A DNA stretch of 64,000 nt, from the NCBI GenBank assembly GCA_934726455.1, contig CAKVDS010000001.1, positions 62,001 through 126,000 of the forward strand. The letters run 5' to 3'. Source of the DNA: an uncultured Bacteroidales bacterium. GTDB lineage: Bacteria > Bacteroidota > Bacteroidia > Bacteroidales > UBA932. The translations under genes were made by a program, and so were the position numbers. The first letter of the stretch is position 1. Every line of letters starts with the position of its first letter. The notes under the pieces are model-generated. The model did no database searches and was not told where the DNA came from. It saw only the letters and a program-made list of their open reading frames with translations. Below are positions 1-9,277 of this stretch, piece after piece.

Positions 1-192
1 CACATCAAACCAGAAGCGGTAGCCGATGTTGTCGTTCTTCAGCACCAGGATGCCGTCCTGCACTTCGGGCGTCAGCCTGTGCGCAACGACTGACTGTCCA
101 TACTCGTTGGTATCCGTGAAACTTTCGCTGTTCTGCGCCGCTGCGGTCAACCCCAGACATGCAGAGAGAATAGTCAGAATGATTCTTTTCAT
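1..192 (-). CDS. secreted protein, 5' part only (C-terminus outside window)
   Basis: The reverse strand from 192 reads 64 open codons that run off the left edge of the window. The first ~20 residues form a signal peptide (MKR, hydrophobic core, then TAAAQ before the mature NSESF). The visible mature part contains VLKNDNIGYRFWFDV at the edge. I do not recognise a family from this fragment. A hairpin with a T-run lies between this gene and the HmuY-like gene upstream, so it probably has its own transcript. No stop or downstream domain can be judged. Confidence 0.75.
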   Translation of the reverse strand, partial: MKRIILTILSACLGLTAAAQNSESFTDTNEYGQSVVAHRLTPEVQDGILVLKNDNIGYRFWFDV

Positions 193-224
193 CTATCGTT
201 GTTTTTCAAGCGGCAAAGGAACAC

Positions 225-253
225 AAAAAAACGCGACCGGAAGGCCGGTCGCG
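225..253 (-). terminator. Rho-independent terminator after the protease/HmuY operon
   Basis: On the minus strand a perfect stem (cgcgaccgg / ccggtcgcg, short loop) is followed by seven T residues. It sits about 40 bases after the stop of the HmuY-like gene and closes the long minus-strand operon that starts at the TonB receptor. Confidence 0.8.
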
Positions 254-295
254 CGTTAAATGAATGTTAAAAATTGTTACAGAATTGTTTAGTTG

Positions 296-676
296 CTATT
301 TGACAACCTCCGTTTTGTCTGTCAGATAGCCTTGTATCGGGGCTTCTGTGAGGGTCTGGAAACTGTGTTCGTTCTCCCTCATGATGCCGCCCGCGCCTTT
401 GCCGGAACTGCCTCCGTTGGTCTTGAGATAATCTCCGCAGATGGCGAAGTCCCAGTCCTCGCGCTCCGCCCATGCGGCGTCCTCCTCTTCGGAAAGGAAG
501 GTGCTGGACCCGACGGGCTCGCCGTTCTCAACGGAGAAATATGTCCACCGCCCCTCTTCAAGGCCGTGCAGGGTCAGTTCTCCGCTGACCGGGGTCTCCC
601 TTTGGCTGTTGCCCTGGCAGGAGGCGAGTGCCAATACGGCGGCTGCCGCGATTGCGATTGTCCTTGTCAGTCTCAT
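296..676 (-). CDS. HmuY-like lipoprotein, N-terminal half of the fold only
   Basis: This 126-residue lipoprotein has a signal sequence ending in the lipobox LASC (Cys about 20). The mature part reads like the first half of HmuY-type heme-binding proteins: a tyrosine-rich strand (RWTYFSVENGEPV), then EDWDFAICGDYLKTNGGSSG and KGAGGI, then a TEAP motif. Known HmuY proteins are roughly 200 residues or longer and continue to a conserved VRTADGKYAK segment. Here the protein stops at TDKTEVVK, before that segment. A comparable segment is found at the C-terminus of the gene just upstream (680-2146). The genes are three bases apart, so they are co-transcribed. By homology it would sit on the outer membrane and bind heme or a related ligand, but half a fold may not do so alone. 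Confidence 0.72.
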   Translation of the reverse strand: MRLTRTIAIAAAAVLALASCQGNSQRETPVSGELTLHGLEEGRWTYFSVENGEPVGSSTFLSEEEDAAWAEREDWDFAICGDYLKTNGGSSGKGAGGIMRENEHSFQTLTEAPIQGYLTDKTEVVK

Positions 677-679
677 GTC

Positions 680-2146
680 TTATTCGAATCTTCTCGTCCC
701 GTCCGGGGCGTAGGTGTATTTGATCTTGATGGTGCCGGCTTTCCTGTCGTAGTCGGACAGGCGGATCTTGGCGTATTTGCCATGGGCTGTCTTGAGCACC
801 AGAGGTGCTGATACGGGCTGGCCTGAGTTTGCAAGCCACTTGACAGGGGAGTAGGAGCATGTCTTCGGGGCCACCGTGCAGATGCTGAAAATGTTGTCCC
901 CGGAGGCAATCCCCTTGCCGGCTATGCCGGTGCAGGCATATACTCGCGGATTATTCTTGTCCTCGCGGTAGTCATAGACGGAGAATGATGTCATCTTTCC
1001 GCTTCCGTAGACTTTGCCCTTGTTGTTGCGGCTGACTGTGAGGAAGAACTTCGGTTCTGCGGCATCATCTATGTTGGCTGCATAAGAACTGAAGTCGAAG
1101 GCAAATTCAATCTTCGATGATGAGTTGTTGCCCTGCATGGGGTAGTCTCCTCCCTGATTGCGTGCCACGGGCACGGCATAGTCATGGGTCGGTACGGTGT
1201 CCGAGGCCTTGTTGGAGAGGCCTATGCGGAACGAAAGGTCGTCGCGGGAACTGTAGTCCACCCCGACCTTGAACACCACTTTCGGCTCCCTGTACTCCAC
1301 ATCGACTCCTGTCATCTGGCTGCCAAGCATGCCGGTGTCCCTGTCCGACTGCATCCAGAACCAGTACGGCAGATAGAAGCGGCCCCTGTCGTGCATCCAA
1401 TATCCGGGTCCGTAGGTGTTGCAGACGATGAAAGCCCCCTTGCTCAGACTGCCGTCCGGGGCGTTGAACTCCACCAGATCATCATACCCGACTATGGTCA
1501 TCGCGTGGGCTCCGGTGGGGGACAACTCGGTCAGCAGGGCCTTGTATCCGGTCTCGGAGGGGCCGTCGTAATGAGTGTTGATCTTCCATGAGCCGGCTCT
1601 GGAGGAGAATGTGACTACTCCGCCGCTCTTTCCCGGCTCTCCCCGGTTCCACAGGTAGTTGCGTACGGCGTCCACCCCCTGCCGGTCAAGCACGTCGAAG
1701 TGGGTTATCTTCTTGACCCTGTGGTGGATGGCGCGCAGGTAGGTCTCATATCCGCTGGCCCACTTGAACTGGGAACTCGTGTATTGGGACGGGAAGTCCG
1801 CTTCTGTGGCGATGCCGCCCTCGAAGCCTATCCTGAGTCCGTCTTCACCGATAGATCCCTCATCGATGCCCCCGTTTATGAAGTTCCATGTATACAGGTA
1901 ACTGAACTGGTGCTCCGGTGTGCTTCCGTCCCTGTCGAGCAGGCGGTTCATCTCGTATGTGAACATGTACCCGATATACGAGGCCTGGGCGCAGGAGCCG
2001 CCTATCTGGTCTATGACCGGAGGAAAATATTTCAGCAGAGAATTGTCCACTGAGGACGGGGCCGTCTGCTGTGCGAAAACTGCGGGGCCGGACAGTGCCA
2101 GCCCCGCAGCAATCAGAGTTGCTGTGATATTGCGGATCATTGCCAT
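680..2146 (-). CDS. papain-like C1 cysteine peptidase with a HmuY-like C-terminal tail
   Basis: This is a 488-residue exported peptidase with a signal peptide ending near AVFAQQ (residue 26). The C1 catalytic set is visible: Gln47 and Cys52 in DQIGGSCAQAS, His214 in GAHAMTIVGYDD, and Asn243 in VCNTYGPGYW (NTYG in place of the usual NSWG). Residues ~285-410 look like a beta-sandwich accessory domain. The last ~55 residues (PLVLKTAHGKYAKIRLSDYD, then a YTYAPDG ending) closely resemble the C-terminal part of HmuY proteins. The start at 2146 overlaps the previous gene by ten bases. The third codon, ATG at 2140, would give the ATGA overlap seen between the neighbouring genes and is equally likely. 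Export to the periplasm or cell surface is expected. Confidence 0.8.
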   Translation of the reverse strand: MAMIRNITATLIAAGLALSGPAVFAQQTAPSSVDNSLLKYFPPVIDQIGGSCAQASYIGYMFTYEMNRLLDRDGSTPEHQFSYLYTWNFINGGIDEGSIGEDGLRIGFEGGIATEADFPSQYTSSQFKWASGYETYLRAIHHRVKKITHFDVLDRQGVDAVRNYLWNRGEPGKSGGVVTFSSRAGSWKINTHYDGPSETGYKALLTELSPTGAHAMTIVGYDDLVEFNAPDGSLSKGAFIVCNTYGPGYWMHDRGRFYLPYWFWMQSDRDTGMLGSQMTGVDVEYREPKVVFKVGVDYSSRDDLSFRIGLSNKASDTVPTHDYAVPVARNQGGDYPMQGNNSSSKIEFAFDFSSYAANIDDAAEPKFFLTVSRNNKGKVYGSGKMTSFSVYDYREDKNNPRVYACTGIAGKGIASGDNIFSICTVAPKTCSYSPVKWLANSGQPVSAPLVLKTAHGKYAKIRLSDYDRKAGTIKIKYTYAPDGTRRFE

Positions 2147-4263
2147 TTGAGGCGTTTTATGGTTTTCTTGATCTCTGATGCGACTCTCTCGGAGCCGGCC
2201 TTGTCCAGGGCATTCTCCAGAGAAGAGATGATTTCTCCCCTGTAGTTGGACTGGGCATACCAGCCGAGGGCTTCGCAGGCTACGGTGCGTACATAACTGT
2301 CATCGGTGCTGTCTGTTACAACTGACAGAAGAGGCTGGATGGCAGGTACATAGCGCGAGTTGCGGAATGTGCGTATGGCATTCACTCTCCTGTTTGCAGC
2401 AAGGCTTCTGTCGCCCGCGTTCTTGATGCACTGGCTGTAGTACTGGGTGCCGTTCAAGACACTTACAGCATCCTGTGATGCGTAGTCTGATGCCCGCAGC
2501 ATCTCCGGATGGGTCTCGCTGAAGCTTTCGACATCCTTGACGAGGGTGGTGTCCCCCAGGACTGCGGCCATTTTCACCGCACTCCTTGCCATGAGTTCAT
2601 AGCTGTCCTTGAGCGCTTTCCTCACATAGTCGGCGCACTCGGTGTCCGGGTCGGCGCAGAGGGCGTTGAAAGCGTGGATGCGGACTGTCATGGAAGGATC
2701 GTCAAGCATCTGTGCAGCGCGGGAGTGCGCGGCCTTGGCATCAATGTAGCTGAGATGGGTGATGCCCGCGCATCTCAGCAACGGCTCGCTGCTGGAGGTG
2801 TATTTCTCCCAGACTGCGGAGTTGCCGGCATTGAAAACCAGATCGTTGTGGAGTTTGTCCCTGAGTTTGGCCTCAGCCTTGGAATGAGGTGCGAAGCGCC
2901 ATGTAGGGTCTCCGATGAGGTGGGACTCCAGATACGGCACTTCCTTCTGCCACATCCCGACCCTCTCACCGATGGACAGGTAGCCCATCAGTTTGTCTTC
3001 CCATTTGTCCTGCAGGACGTTGATGGTATTGCCCTGGGCCACGATGCTCTCCCCGTCCCCGAATACGTGGCAGCCGGCCACATATCCTTCCGGATTGTGG
3101 AATGAGCCGTTGTAGCAGGCGTTGAACACGATCATCTTCGCGCTGCTGTGGCCTTTCATGATGTCATCGAGGTAGATGTTGATGCCGCGCGTCTCGATGG
3201 AGTCGAGCCTGTCACAGGCTGCGAGAGCGGAGTCGGCAAAAGCTTCTTCCCCGATATGGAACAGGGAGTCCACTTCGTGCAGGAACGCTGCCCTGTTGGC
3301 ACCGCGTCCGTAGTATCTGTAAGAAGAGGCGAGCGAGCGTTTGAAATGGTCCACATCTTCCCCGATGGTCTTCGGAATTGGAGTGCCGTTGATGTACTGG
3401 GTGTCGTATGCTCCGTGTTCGCTGAACACGAACAGATCCACTTCCGGCCGAGCAACCTCGCTGAGCAGGTTCCACTTCATCTGTTCATCCTCGCGGAAGT
3501 TGAGGAAGCGGTTGTGCGAGGCTTTGTCGAACGCGTACGGGAAATACTCCCTGAACACGAGCGGCTTCTGTCTCCAGATGGTGAGGCAGTCGGAGTTGTA
3601 GCCGTGCCCTGCGAAGTATGTCAGCTCATCGAGAGGATTATCTTCCCTGTGTGCCTTGACGACTTTGCGCAGGTATTTGCGCATTATCTCATATTTGTCA
3701 CCCTTCATCACTGCCGGTACCTTCATCCTGGCTGAGTAGATGTCCGGACGCAGATGCTGGGCACCCTCTTCGGAGAGACGGTAGTAGAAGAGGTCAGTGT
3801 TGAGGCTGTCCCTCTTGATGAAATCGAACTTAAGGTCGAAGTCATCGTAGAAGCGGTCCGAGGCCACGGAGGAATCGAAGATCGGGTAGATCTCCTCGTT
3901 CATCTTGAAGGCGGTGGTCATGTGCTGCCCCTGCCTTACCATGACGATAGGGACATCTCCCACCAGGACAATTCCCTCCAGAGCCGGTTTGCCTGCGGCG
4001 AGCTTGAGAATCTCCGCCTTGACTTCATCCGGCGAAGACCAGGCGGCGCTCACTATCCAGGTGCCGAGCCCTTCCTCTTCAAGCACCTGCTTGTAGGCCT
4101 TGAGCTCATCTCCGCACTGGGCGTATGTCTCGCTGTCCGTGATGACGGCAAATGAGGTGCTGGATTTTATGCCGCACCCGTCTATCTTGACCTGCGCTGA
4201 CGCTGTCAGTGACAGGGCGCAGGAAATGGCCGCGGCAATGATATAATGTCTCATATTCTTCAT
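2137..4263 (-). CDS. C25-like (gingipain/caspase-fold) secreted cysteine peptidase with C-terminal HEAT-like repeats
   Basis: This 708-residue protein has a signal peptide (to about Ala23) and a C25-type core with ILVGDVPIVM-like strands near residues 97-107. The likely catalytic pair is His283 (FSEHGAYD) and Cys383 (FNACYNGSF). A second GHG at 219-221 (FAGHGYNSD) also resembles a catalytic-His motif, but the neighbouring paralogue has lost it, which argues for His283. After GDPTWRFAP (~451) come about 240 residues of helical repeats resembling HEAT repeats, and the protein ends without a recognisable type IX sorting domain. It is a paralogue of the next gene and shares its whole layout. The ATG overlaps the stop of that gene by four bases (ATGA). 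The substrate is not evident. Gingipains in Porphyromonas degrade host proteins and release heme. Confidence 0.75.
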   Translation of the reverse strand: MKNMRHYIIAAAISCALSLTASAQVKIDGCGIKSSTSFAVITDSETYAQCGDELKAYKQVLEEEGLGTWIVSAAWSSPDEVKAEILKLAAGKPALEGIVLVGDVPIVMVRQGQHMTTAFKMNEEIYPIFDSSVASDRFYDDFDLKFDFIKRDSLNTDLFYYRLSEEGAQHLRPDIYSARMKVPAVMKGDKYEIMRKYLRKVVKAHREDNPLDELTYFAGHGYNSDCLTIWRQKPLVFREYFPYAFDKASHNRFLNFREDEQMKWNLLSEVARPEVDLFVFSEHGAYDTQYINGTPIPKTIGEDVDHFKRSLASSYRYYGRGANRAAFLHEVDSLFHIGEEAFADSALAACDRLDSIETRGINIYLDDIMKGHSSAKMIVFNACYNGSFHNPEGYVAGCHVFGDGESIVAQGNTINVLQDKWEDKLMGYLSIGERVGMWQKEVPYLESHLIGDPTWRFAPHSKAEAKLRDKLHNDLVFNAGNSAVWEKYTSSSEPLLRCAGITHLSYIDAKAAHSRAAQMLDDPSMTVRIHAFNALCADPDTECADYVRKALKDSYELMARSAVKMAAVLGDTTLVKDVESFSETHPEMLRASDYASQDAVSVLNGTQYYSQCIKNAGDRSLAANRRVNAIRTFRNSRYVPAIQPLLSVVTDSTDDSYVRTVACEALGWYAQSNYRGEIISSLENALDKAGSERVASEIKKTIKRLKWQ

Positions 4264-6443
4264 CGTGTGTAATATTCAAGTCTTGCCCTTGTCTTGACGA
4301 GTTCGTCCCTCACTTCGCGCGGCATGCTCCTGCCGGATTCGAGATAGCCTGTGATTGCAGTGATGAGTTCGCGGCGGCCGTGGTAGCGGACAAACCATCC
4401 CAGAGCCTCGGCACCCTCAGTGCGGAGGGCGGTACTTTCCGTGTTGTCCATGACCAGAGACAGCAGAGGCGTCGCATATTGAGGATATGGATTGTTGCGC
4501 ATGCCGCTGATGTAGAAGTTCCTGCCCCAGGCGTTCTTGTCTGAGAAAATCTTTCCTGTGCCATCTTCGATGGAGTAAGCCAGGCTGAACGTGGACATCG
4601 CCTTGCTGCGGAAAGAGTCCTTGTCGTAGATCCATCCGGCTTCCTCCAACCTCTTGTCGAAGTCCTTGAGGAAGAGGCTGTCTGCGAAGTGGGCGCACAC
4701 AAACCCTACATTCGCGGCCACTCTCAGTGAGTTGTAGTCGCGCAGGTACAGGGCCGCCAATTCGTCAGCCATCCAGTCCTCGCCGACCTTGCCCATGAAG
4801 AAAGTGGATTTGCGGCGTATGAATTCATAAGGATCATCCGCTCCGTCCTTGAGGACCTTGGAGTAGTTGCCGTCGTCATAGTGGGCAAGAAGATGCAGGC
4901 ACTGAAGACGGAGCATGTATTCGTCAGAGTCCTTCCATGTCTTGAGAAGAAGATCGGACAGCCCCGGGGCATCGAGGGAGAAGAGCTTGTGCAGGGCGAG
5001 GCCGCGCACATCGCAAGGGTATTTCTCCGCCGTGTATTTCTTCCAATATTTTATGTCGGTGCTGGACAGGTCCGGTCTCACGGCATCCGGTGAGGCTGTG
5101 AAATGGAATGTCGGGTCTCCGAGGATATGGGATTCCAGGATGTTGACCTGCTGCATCCACTCTCCGGCCGAGTAGCCAAGGGCCAGCATGCCGAGCAGGT
5201 CGGAAGACGACTTGTCCTGAAGCACGTTGACGGAATTTCCGATGCCGACGAGGGCCTTGCCGTCAGAGAAGATGTAGCGGGACGCGATGCAGTCGTCTTC
5301 GCGGAAGTCGCCGTTGTAGCATGCGTCGAAGATGGTCATCCGCACATTCGGGGCAGTCTTTGCCACATCGTCGAGCATTATTCCCGTGGAAGCGTCCAGC
5401 AGAGAGTCCTCCACCTCATACTTCGGGTCATTCCAGTCTTCAATCCATTCTGACGGGATGCCGTATTTGCTTATATACTCGGCCTTGAGCGTGTCGATGT
5501 CCTTGCCTCTGCGCGCGGCCGAACGAAGTTGCCTGCGCAGGCGGTATCTTGCATCGGCGTAGTATCCGTCTATGTCCTCAGGGTCAGGCGTATCTGTCAG
5601 GTATTGTCTGTCAGGAACCCCGTGCTCATGGAAGATGGCGAGGTCAAGAGCGTCTCTGGAAATCTCGTTGAGAAGAATGTCCTTCATCTTCGGGTACATG
5701 GCGAAGACATAGAACTTGGCTCCGTCAGAGTCGCCGAACGCCGCAGGAATCTGCTCCTTGAGCGTTATCGTCTCGTCTTTCCAGGCCGCGAGGCTGTTGG
5801 AGAACGACCCGCTTCCGCTGTAGGATATCAGGTGGTCAAGCGGGTTGTTTCCGCTCTTGGCTGCAGCCGCCTTGAGGAGATAGCGTGAGATTTCCCCATA
5901 AGGGTCGCCTCTCTTGACAGAGGGCTTGATGCGTCCGGTGTAGATGTCGCAGTTTATGTACTGCGGAGATTCCGGCGCGAGATTGTAATAGAAGAAATTC
6001 GTCTCGGAAGTGTCTCTGCACACGTAGTCGAACCTCAAGTCGAAATCATCATAGAACCTGTCTGACGGGACTGATGACTCCCTCATCGGGAACTGACCGT
6101 CTTCATCCATCTTGAAGGCGGAGGTCAGGTGCTGCGCCTTGCGGATCATCGCTATAGGCACGTCGCCGACAAATACGGCACCTGCGAGTCCCCTTGTGCT
6201 GTAGTAGGCTTTGAGGCTGTCGCGGAGTTCGTCCGGGCAGGACCATGCCTTGACGCAGAGGAAAGCGTCAAGGCCGTCTGTGCAGACAGCCTTGCGGTAG
6301 GTTTCAAGCTCTGCTGAGCAGTGCTTGTAGGTTTCCGGCTCCGTGACGATGGCGAATGAACGCTTCACCGGTGAAGCGGCAAATGCCGTGGCTGCAGAAA
6401 GAGCCGCGGCACATGCCATAATTATTGTCTTTTTTGAAAACAT
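4260..6443 (-). CDS. C25-like secreted cysteine peptidase, paralogue of the downstream gene
   Basis: This 727-residue exported protein has a signal peptide ending near AFAAS (residue 24). Motifs run in the same order as in its neighbour: FVGDVPIAMI (91-100), SDRFYDDFDLRFDY (127-140), His274 in IFHEHGVPDRQYL, Cys375 in FDACYNGDF, then ESHILGDPTFHF and a C-terminal alpha-helical repeat region. At the position of the neighbour's first GHG it has GSG (Ser211), so only His274 and Cys375 are left as a catalytic pair. Between them lies an inserted Arg/Lys-rich stretch (RYRLRRQLRSAARRGK). It follows the DUF6850 gene by four bases and overlaps the next gene by four, so it is in the middle of the operon. 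Confidence 0.75.
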   Translation of the reverse strand: MFSKKTIIMACAAALSAATAFAASPVKRSFAIVTEPETYKHCSAELETYRKAVCTDGLDAFLCVKAWSCPDELRDSLKAYYSTRGLAGAVFVGDVPIAMIRKAQHLTSAFKMDEDGQFPMRESSVPSDRFYDDFDLRFDYVCRDTSETNFFYYNLAPESPQYINCDIYTGRIKPSVKRGDPYGEISRYLLKAAAAKSGNNPLDHLISYSGSGSFSNSLAAWKDETITLKEQIPAAFGDSDGAKFYVFAMYPKMKDILLNEISRDALDLAIFHEHGVPDRQYLTDTPDPEDIDGYYADARYRLRRQLRSAARRGKDIDTLKAEYISKYGIPSEWIEDWNDPKYEVEDSLLDASTGIMLDDVAKTAPNVRMTIFDACYNGDFREDDCIASRYIFSDGKALVGIGNSVNVLQDKSSSDLLGMLALGYSAGEWMQQVNILESHILGDPTFHFTASPDAVRPDLSSTDIKYWKKYTAEKYPCDVRGLALHKLFSLDAPGLSDLLLKTWKDSDEYMLRLQCLHLLAHYDDGNYSKVLKDGADDPYEFIRRKSTFFMGKVGEDWMADELAALYLRDYNSLRVAANVGFVCAHFADSLFLKDFDKRLEEAGWIYDKDSFRSKAMSTFSLAYSIEDGTGKIFSDKNAWGRNFYISGMRNNPYPQYATPLLSLVMDNTESTALRTEGAEALGWFVRYHGRRELITAITGYLESGRSMPREVRDELVKTRARLEYYTR

Positions 6444-6447
6444 GTCA

Positions 6448-7989
6448 TTAGAAGATTATGCCGAATGAGGCTGTGACGGCTAGTCTGTCCTTGTCGAGGG
6501 ATGTCGGTTTGAGCCAGCTGGCCCTTGCTCCAAGTACCCAGTTTGCTTTGCCCGAGCCTTGGATAGTCCAGTCCAACCGCCCGCCGGCTTTGATATAGCT
6601 GGCGTTGAGCCAGTCGGCCTGATCTGCCATCGCCGCTTTCGGAGTGGCGTATGCTTTGGCGCTCAAGCATGTATATCCGCTTCCGAGCCCTGCGGCATAT
6701 CCGCCGTCCACTCCGACAAGAAGTGAGGAGCTCTTAAACTTGAACTGCTTGTCAGCGTTGATCCCTCCATACACCCTCATAGCGTTGGAAGTGGATGCCG
6801 GGGAGAGATAGGACTGGTCGAACATCCTGAATGAAGCCTCAGCACCGACTTTCCAGTCATATCCGCGAGGGTCTGCCGCACCGAAGAGGTGATCATAGCG
6901 GAGTGCCGCGCGGATGTCGGTATAGCTGGACATCGCGTTTGTGCTGATGACCATCCACTCCTGTTGGAAAGCAGCCATGTTGAGTTTCTGGACGTACTCT
7001 ATCCCGTCAGTAAGTGAGAAAAGCGCATCAAGGGCGAGCTTGTCCGACTTGTCCTGTCCGAAAATCCATGCTGCATCAAGGCTGAACGTGTGTTCTTTGG
7101 TTGTGCCGAGGCGCTTCGGCAGTTCCGGGTTCTCCTTGGCATCGGTCTGCCTGAAAGTGTATCCAAGTTCGGCAAATACTGCATCCGACCATGAATACTG
7201 GAGAGCTCCGCCGAACCTGCTGGTACGCCAGAAGCAGTCCTTGAGTCCATCGTTGCCGCCCACTTTCCCTTGGGTACTCTCGCCGAGACCGCGGAAATAC
7301 CAGATTTTCGGATTTTCCCAATTGTTGTTGTTGGACGGTTCGCTCCTTTCGAATCCGTCTGCGTACAGGGCGCTCAGCCCGAGAAGACTTTCTCCGAGGC
7401 GCACCGTGACAGACGGACGCAACTGGAGCCCGTATTTGTATGTCTCAGTGCGAGGATCGAGCTGCTTGGCCCCAACCTTGGTATAGTATTCAAGGTCGAT
7501 ACCGAAAGATACCCTGTCCCAGAGCACAGGGGAGGTGAGGCCGGCGCCAAGCTCATACGACTGACGTTTCCAGCCGCTGGATTTGCTGTCCATCGGGTAG
7601 TATGGCATGTTGTCCTCCAATTCATATAGAAGAACATTGTAGAGGGCATCCTGGTCGAAAGTGTTCTTGAAAGAGAAATCACCGGTGACCAGGAATTTCC
7701 CCAGATAGGCCGCGCCCTCCGTGTCGAGGGACACTTCTGTCGAACTTTTCCCCTCTCCGAGTCCGCGATATTCTCCGTATGCTCCATTGTATCCGAGATT
7801 CAAGGTGTTGAATATCCTATAAGGCTTGAATGCAAGGCCGGCTGCGGAAGAACTTCCGAGCCATAGGGAATTGCGGATTTCGGTCTCTTTGAGGGCAGTG
7901 GTGCTGATTCTGTCCTCAAAGCCGCCGGCCTGCGCCACAGACGGGCACAGGCTGACGAGCAATGCTGATAATACGATGATTCTCTTCAT
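6448..7989 (-). CDS. DUF6850-family outer-membrane beta-barrel protein
   Basis: This 513-residue protein has an N-terminal signal peptide (cleavage near VAQAGGF) followed by many alternating amphipathic strands, and it ends in phenylalanine (SFGIIF), as barrel proteins often do. The sequence fits the DUF6850 outer-membrane family, which I know as a neighbour of DUF4876 lipoproteins and TonB-dependent receptors in Bacteroidetes. Both are immediately upstream here. Its function is not established; a role in transport or in presenting a ligand to the receptor is my inference from context. It starts 9 bases after the DUF4876 gene and ends 4 bases before the first C25 gene. Confidence 0.72.
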   Translation of the reverse strand: MKRIIVLSALLVSLCPSVAQAGGFEDRISTTALKETEIRNSLWLGSSSAAGLAFKPYRIFNTLNLGYNGAYGEYRGLGEGKSSTEVSLDTEGAAYLGKFLVTGDFSFKNTFDQDALYNVLLYELEDNMPYYPMDSKSSGWKRQSYELGAGLTSPVLWDRVSFGIDLEYYTKVGAKQLDPRTETYKYGLQLRPSVTVRLGESLLGLSALYADGFERSEPSNNNNWENPKIWYFRGLGESTQGKVGGNDGLKDCFWRTSRFGGALQYSWSDAVFAELGYTFRQTDAKENPELPKRLGTTKEHTFSLDAAWIFGQDKSDKLALDALFSLTDGIEYVQKLNMAAFQQEWMVISTNAMSSYTDIRAALRYDHLFGAADPRGYDWKVGAEASFRMFDQSYLSPASTSNAMRVYGGINADKQFKFKSSSLLVGVDGGYAAGLGSGYTCLSAKAYATPKAAMADQADWLNASYIKAGGRLDWTIQGSGKANWVLGARASWLKPTSLDKDRLAVTASFGIIF

Positions 7990-7998
7990 TTTGTGTGA

Positions 7999-9243
7999 TT
8001 ACTTGATCCAGGTGTTCCAAGAAGGCACCTTGGCTCCGTTCCTGCGGACAGTAGGGTCTGTCTTGAGTTCGAAGTCGTTGGCGGTATTGTTGGTGTCCTG
8101 ATATACCACAGTGCCGTCTTCGCGGGTCTCCTTGACTTTGCGGGCGATGCTTTCGCTTACGTATATTCCGTCTGCCCAGATGGCGCCGGCATCGAGTACG
8201 GCAGGGAGTCCGAGCATGGTGAGACGGGTTTCGTCTGAAATTGTCTGAACGGCATCGATAATGTCGCTGACAGGGATTTCGCGACCCACATTAGCCCAAT
8301 CTGCGTTGGTGGCGACGATGAAGTCTTCGTTCTTCAGAGGTTCTGAAGGCTTGAAGATGACATAGGTCGAACCGCTTACCGGAAGCAACCATTGCCATGC
8401 CTGATACCCGTCGGCATTGATGACCTGCTTCATGTTGATGGCGGCGTTGTCTGTGAGTACGACTCCAGTGCCTGTTGTGGTCTCTTTTTCGAGAGCTTCG
8501 AACTCTGCGCCGCTGAGGTCAACCGGTGATGCTCCCTTGGTCAGGCTCTCTGCCTTGTGGTTGGTACCCCATTGGGCGATGATGATGGATTCGCCCGGGG
8601 CGATAGGATATTTGGTGCCATCTCCCGGGATCTGCCATACGGTATCGCAGAAGACATAGTCGCCGGCGTTTTCGATCGGCCAGTCAAGCCTGAGGGAGAA
8701 GTCGTATGTGGCGAAACGTGTTCCGGCGATGCAGAGGCCGTCGGCGTAGACGGTCTGGGTGCTGTTGTTGTAGATCTCGTAGAACTGGTCACGGAAATAG
8801 GTGCTGGAGCCTCCCTCATTGTCTGTAGCGAAGCGGCAGCCCGTATAGTAGATTTCCTTGAATATCAGGGCGGCTTCCTTGACTGCGTCCACGCTGACGC
8901 TCACCTCCTCTCCGTCGTTTAGGAAGTTGACATCGTTGAGGGCTCCCGTGATGGTATATGAGAATCCGTCCTGACCGGAAACTGCTGTGGCGGTGACGTT
9001 GTACAGACCCGGTACAAGGCCTGCGGCGCTTGCAACTCCGTTCTCTGTGGCTGTCTCAATGCTTACGCCGGTGGCGAAGTTGGTGAGAGTCACTGCATAA
9101 CTGTCCGGAGCTGGAATGCCTGCTTCCGTCAGTTTGGTTTCGTCAACGTTGACCGTGACACTGATTGTCTTTGCCTCTTTCTGGCAAGATGCTGCGACCA
9201 CGAGGGCCGCCATCGCGACAAATGCGATTGCTGATCTTTTCAT
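7999..9243 (-). CDS. DUF4876 surface lipoprotein
   Basis: This 414-residue lipoprotein carries the lipobox AASC (Cys20). Residues ~25-125 look like a small beta-sandwich, with TVNVDETKLTEAGIP and a transthyretin-like pattern. The rest contains the GESIIIAQ and DPTVRRNGAKVPSWNTW segments that I associate with DUF4876. Members are typically encoded beside a TonB-dependent receptor, as here (34 bases downstream of it), and may act like a SusD-type surface partner. No substrate can be named from the sequence. Confidence 0.78.
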   Translation of the reverse strand: MKRSAIAFVAMAALVVAASCQKEAKTISVTVNVDETKLTEAGIPAPDSYAVTLTNFATGVSIETATENGVASAAGLVPGLYNVTATAVSGQDGFSYTITGALNDVNFLNDGEEVSVSVDAVKEAALIFKEIYYTGCRFATDNEGGSSTYFRDQFYEIYNNSTQTVYADGLCIAGTRFATYDFSLRLDWPIENAGDYVFCDTVWQIPGDGTKYPIAPGESIIIAQWGTNHKAESLTKGASPVDLSGAEFEALEKETTTGTGVVLTDNAAINMKQVINADGYQAWQWLLPVSGSTYVIFKPSEPLKNEDFIVATNADWANVGREIPVSDIIDAVQTISDETRLTMLGLPAVLDAGAIWADGIYVSESIARKVKETREDGTVVYQDTNNTANDFELKTDPTVRRNGAKVPSWNTWIK

Positions 9244-9277
9244 GATACTGTGTATTAACCGTTAATGATTTTGTATT

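Noticed and set aside
26..259. 77-codon frame at the left edge, plus strand
   Set aside because: It runs antisense to a reading frame with a clear signal peptide and crosses the terminator hairpin.
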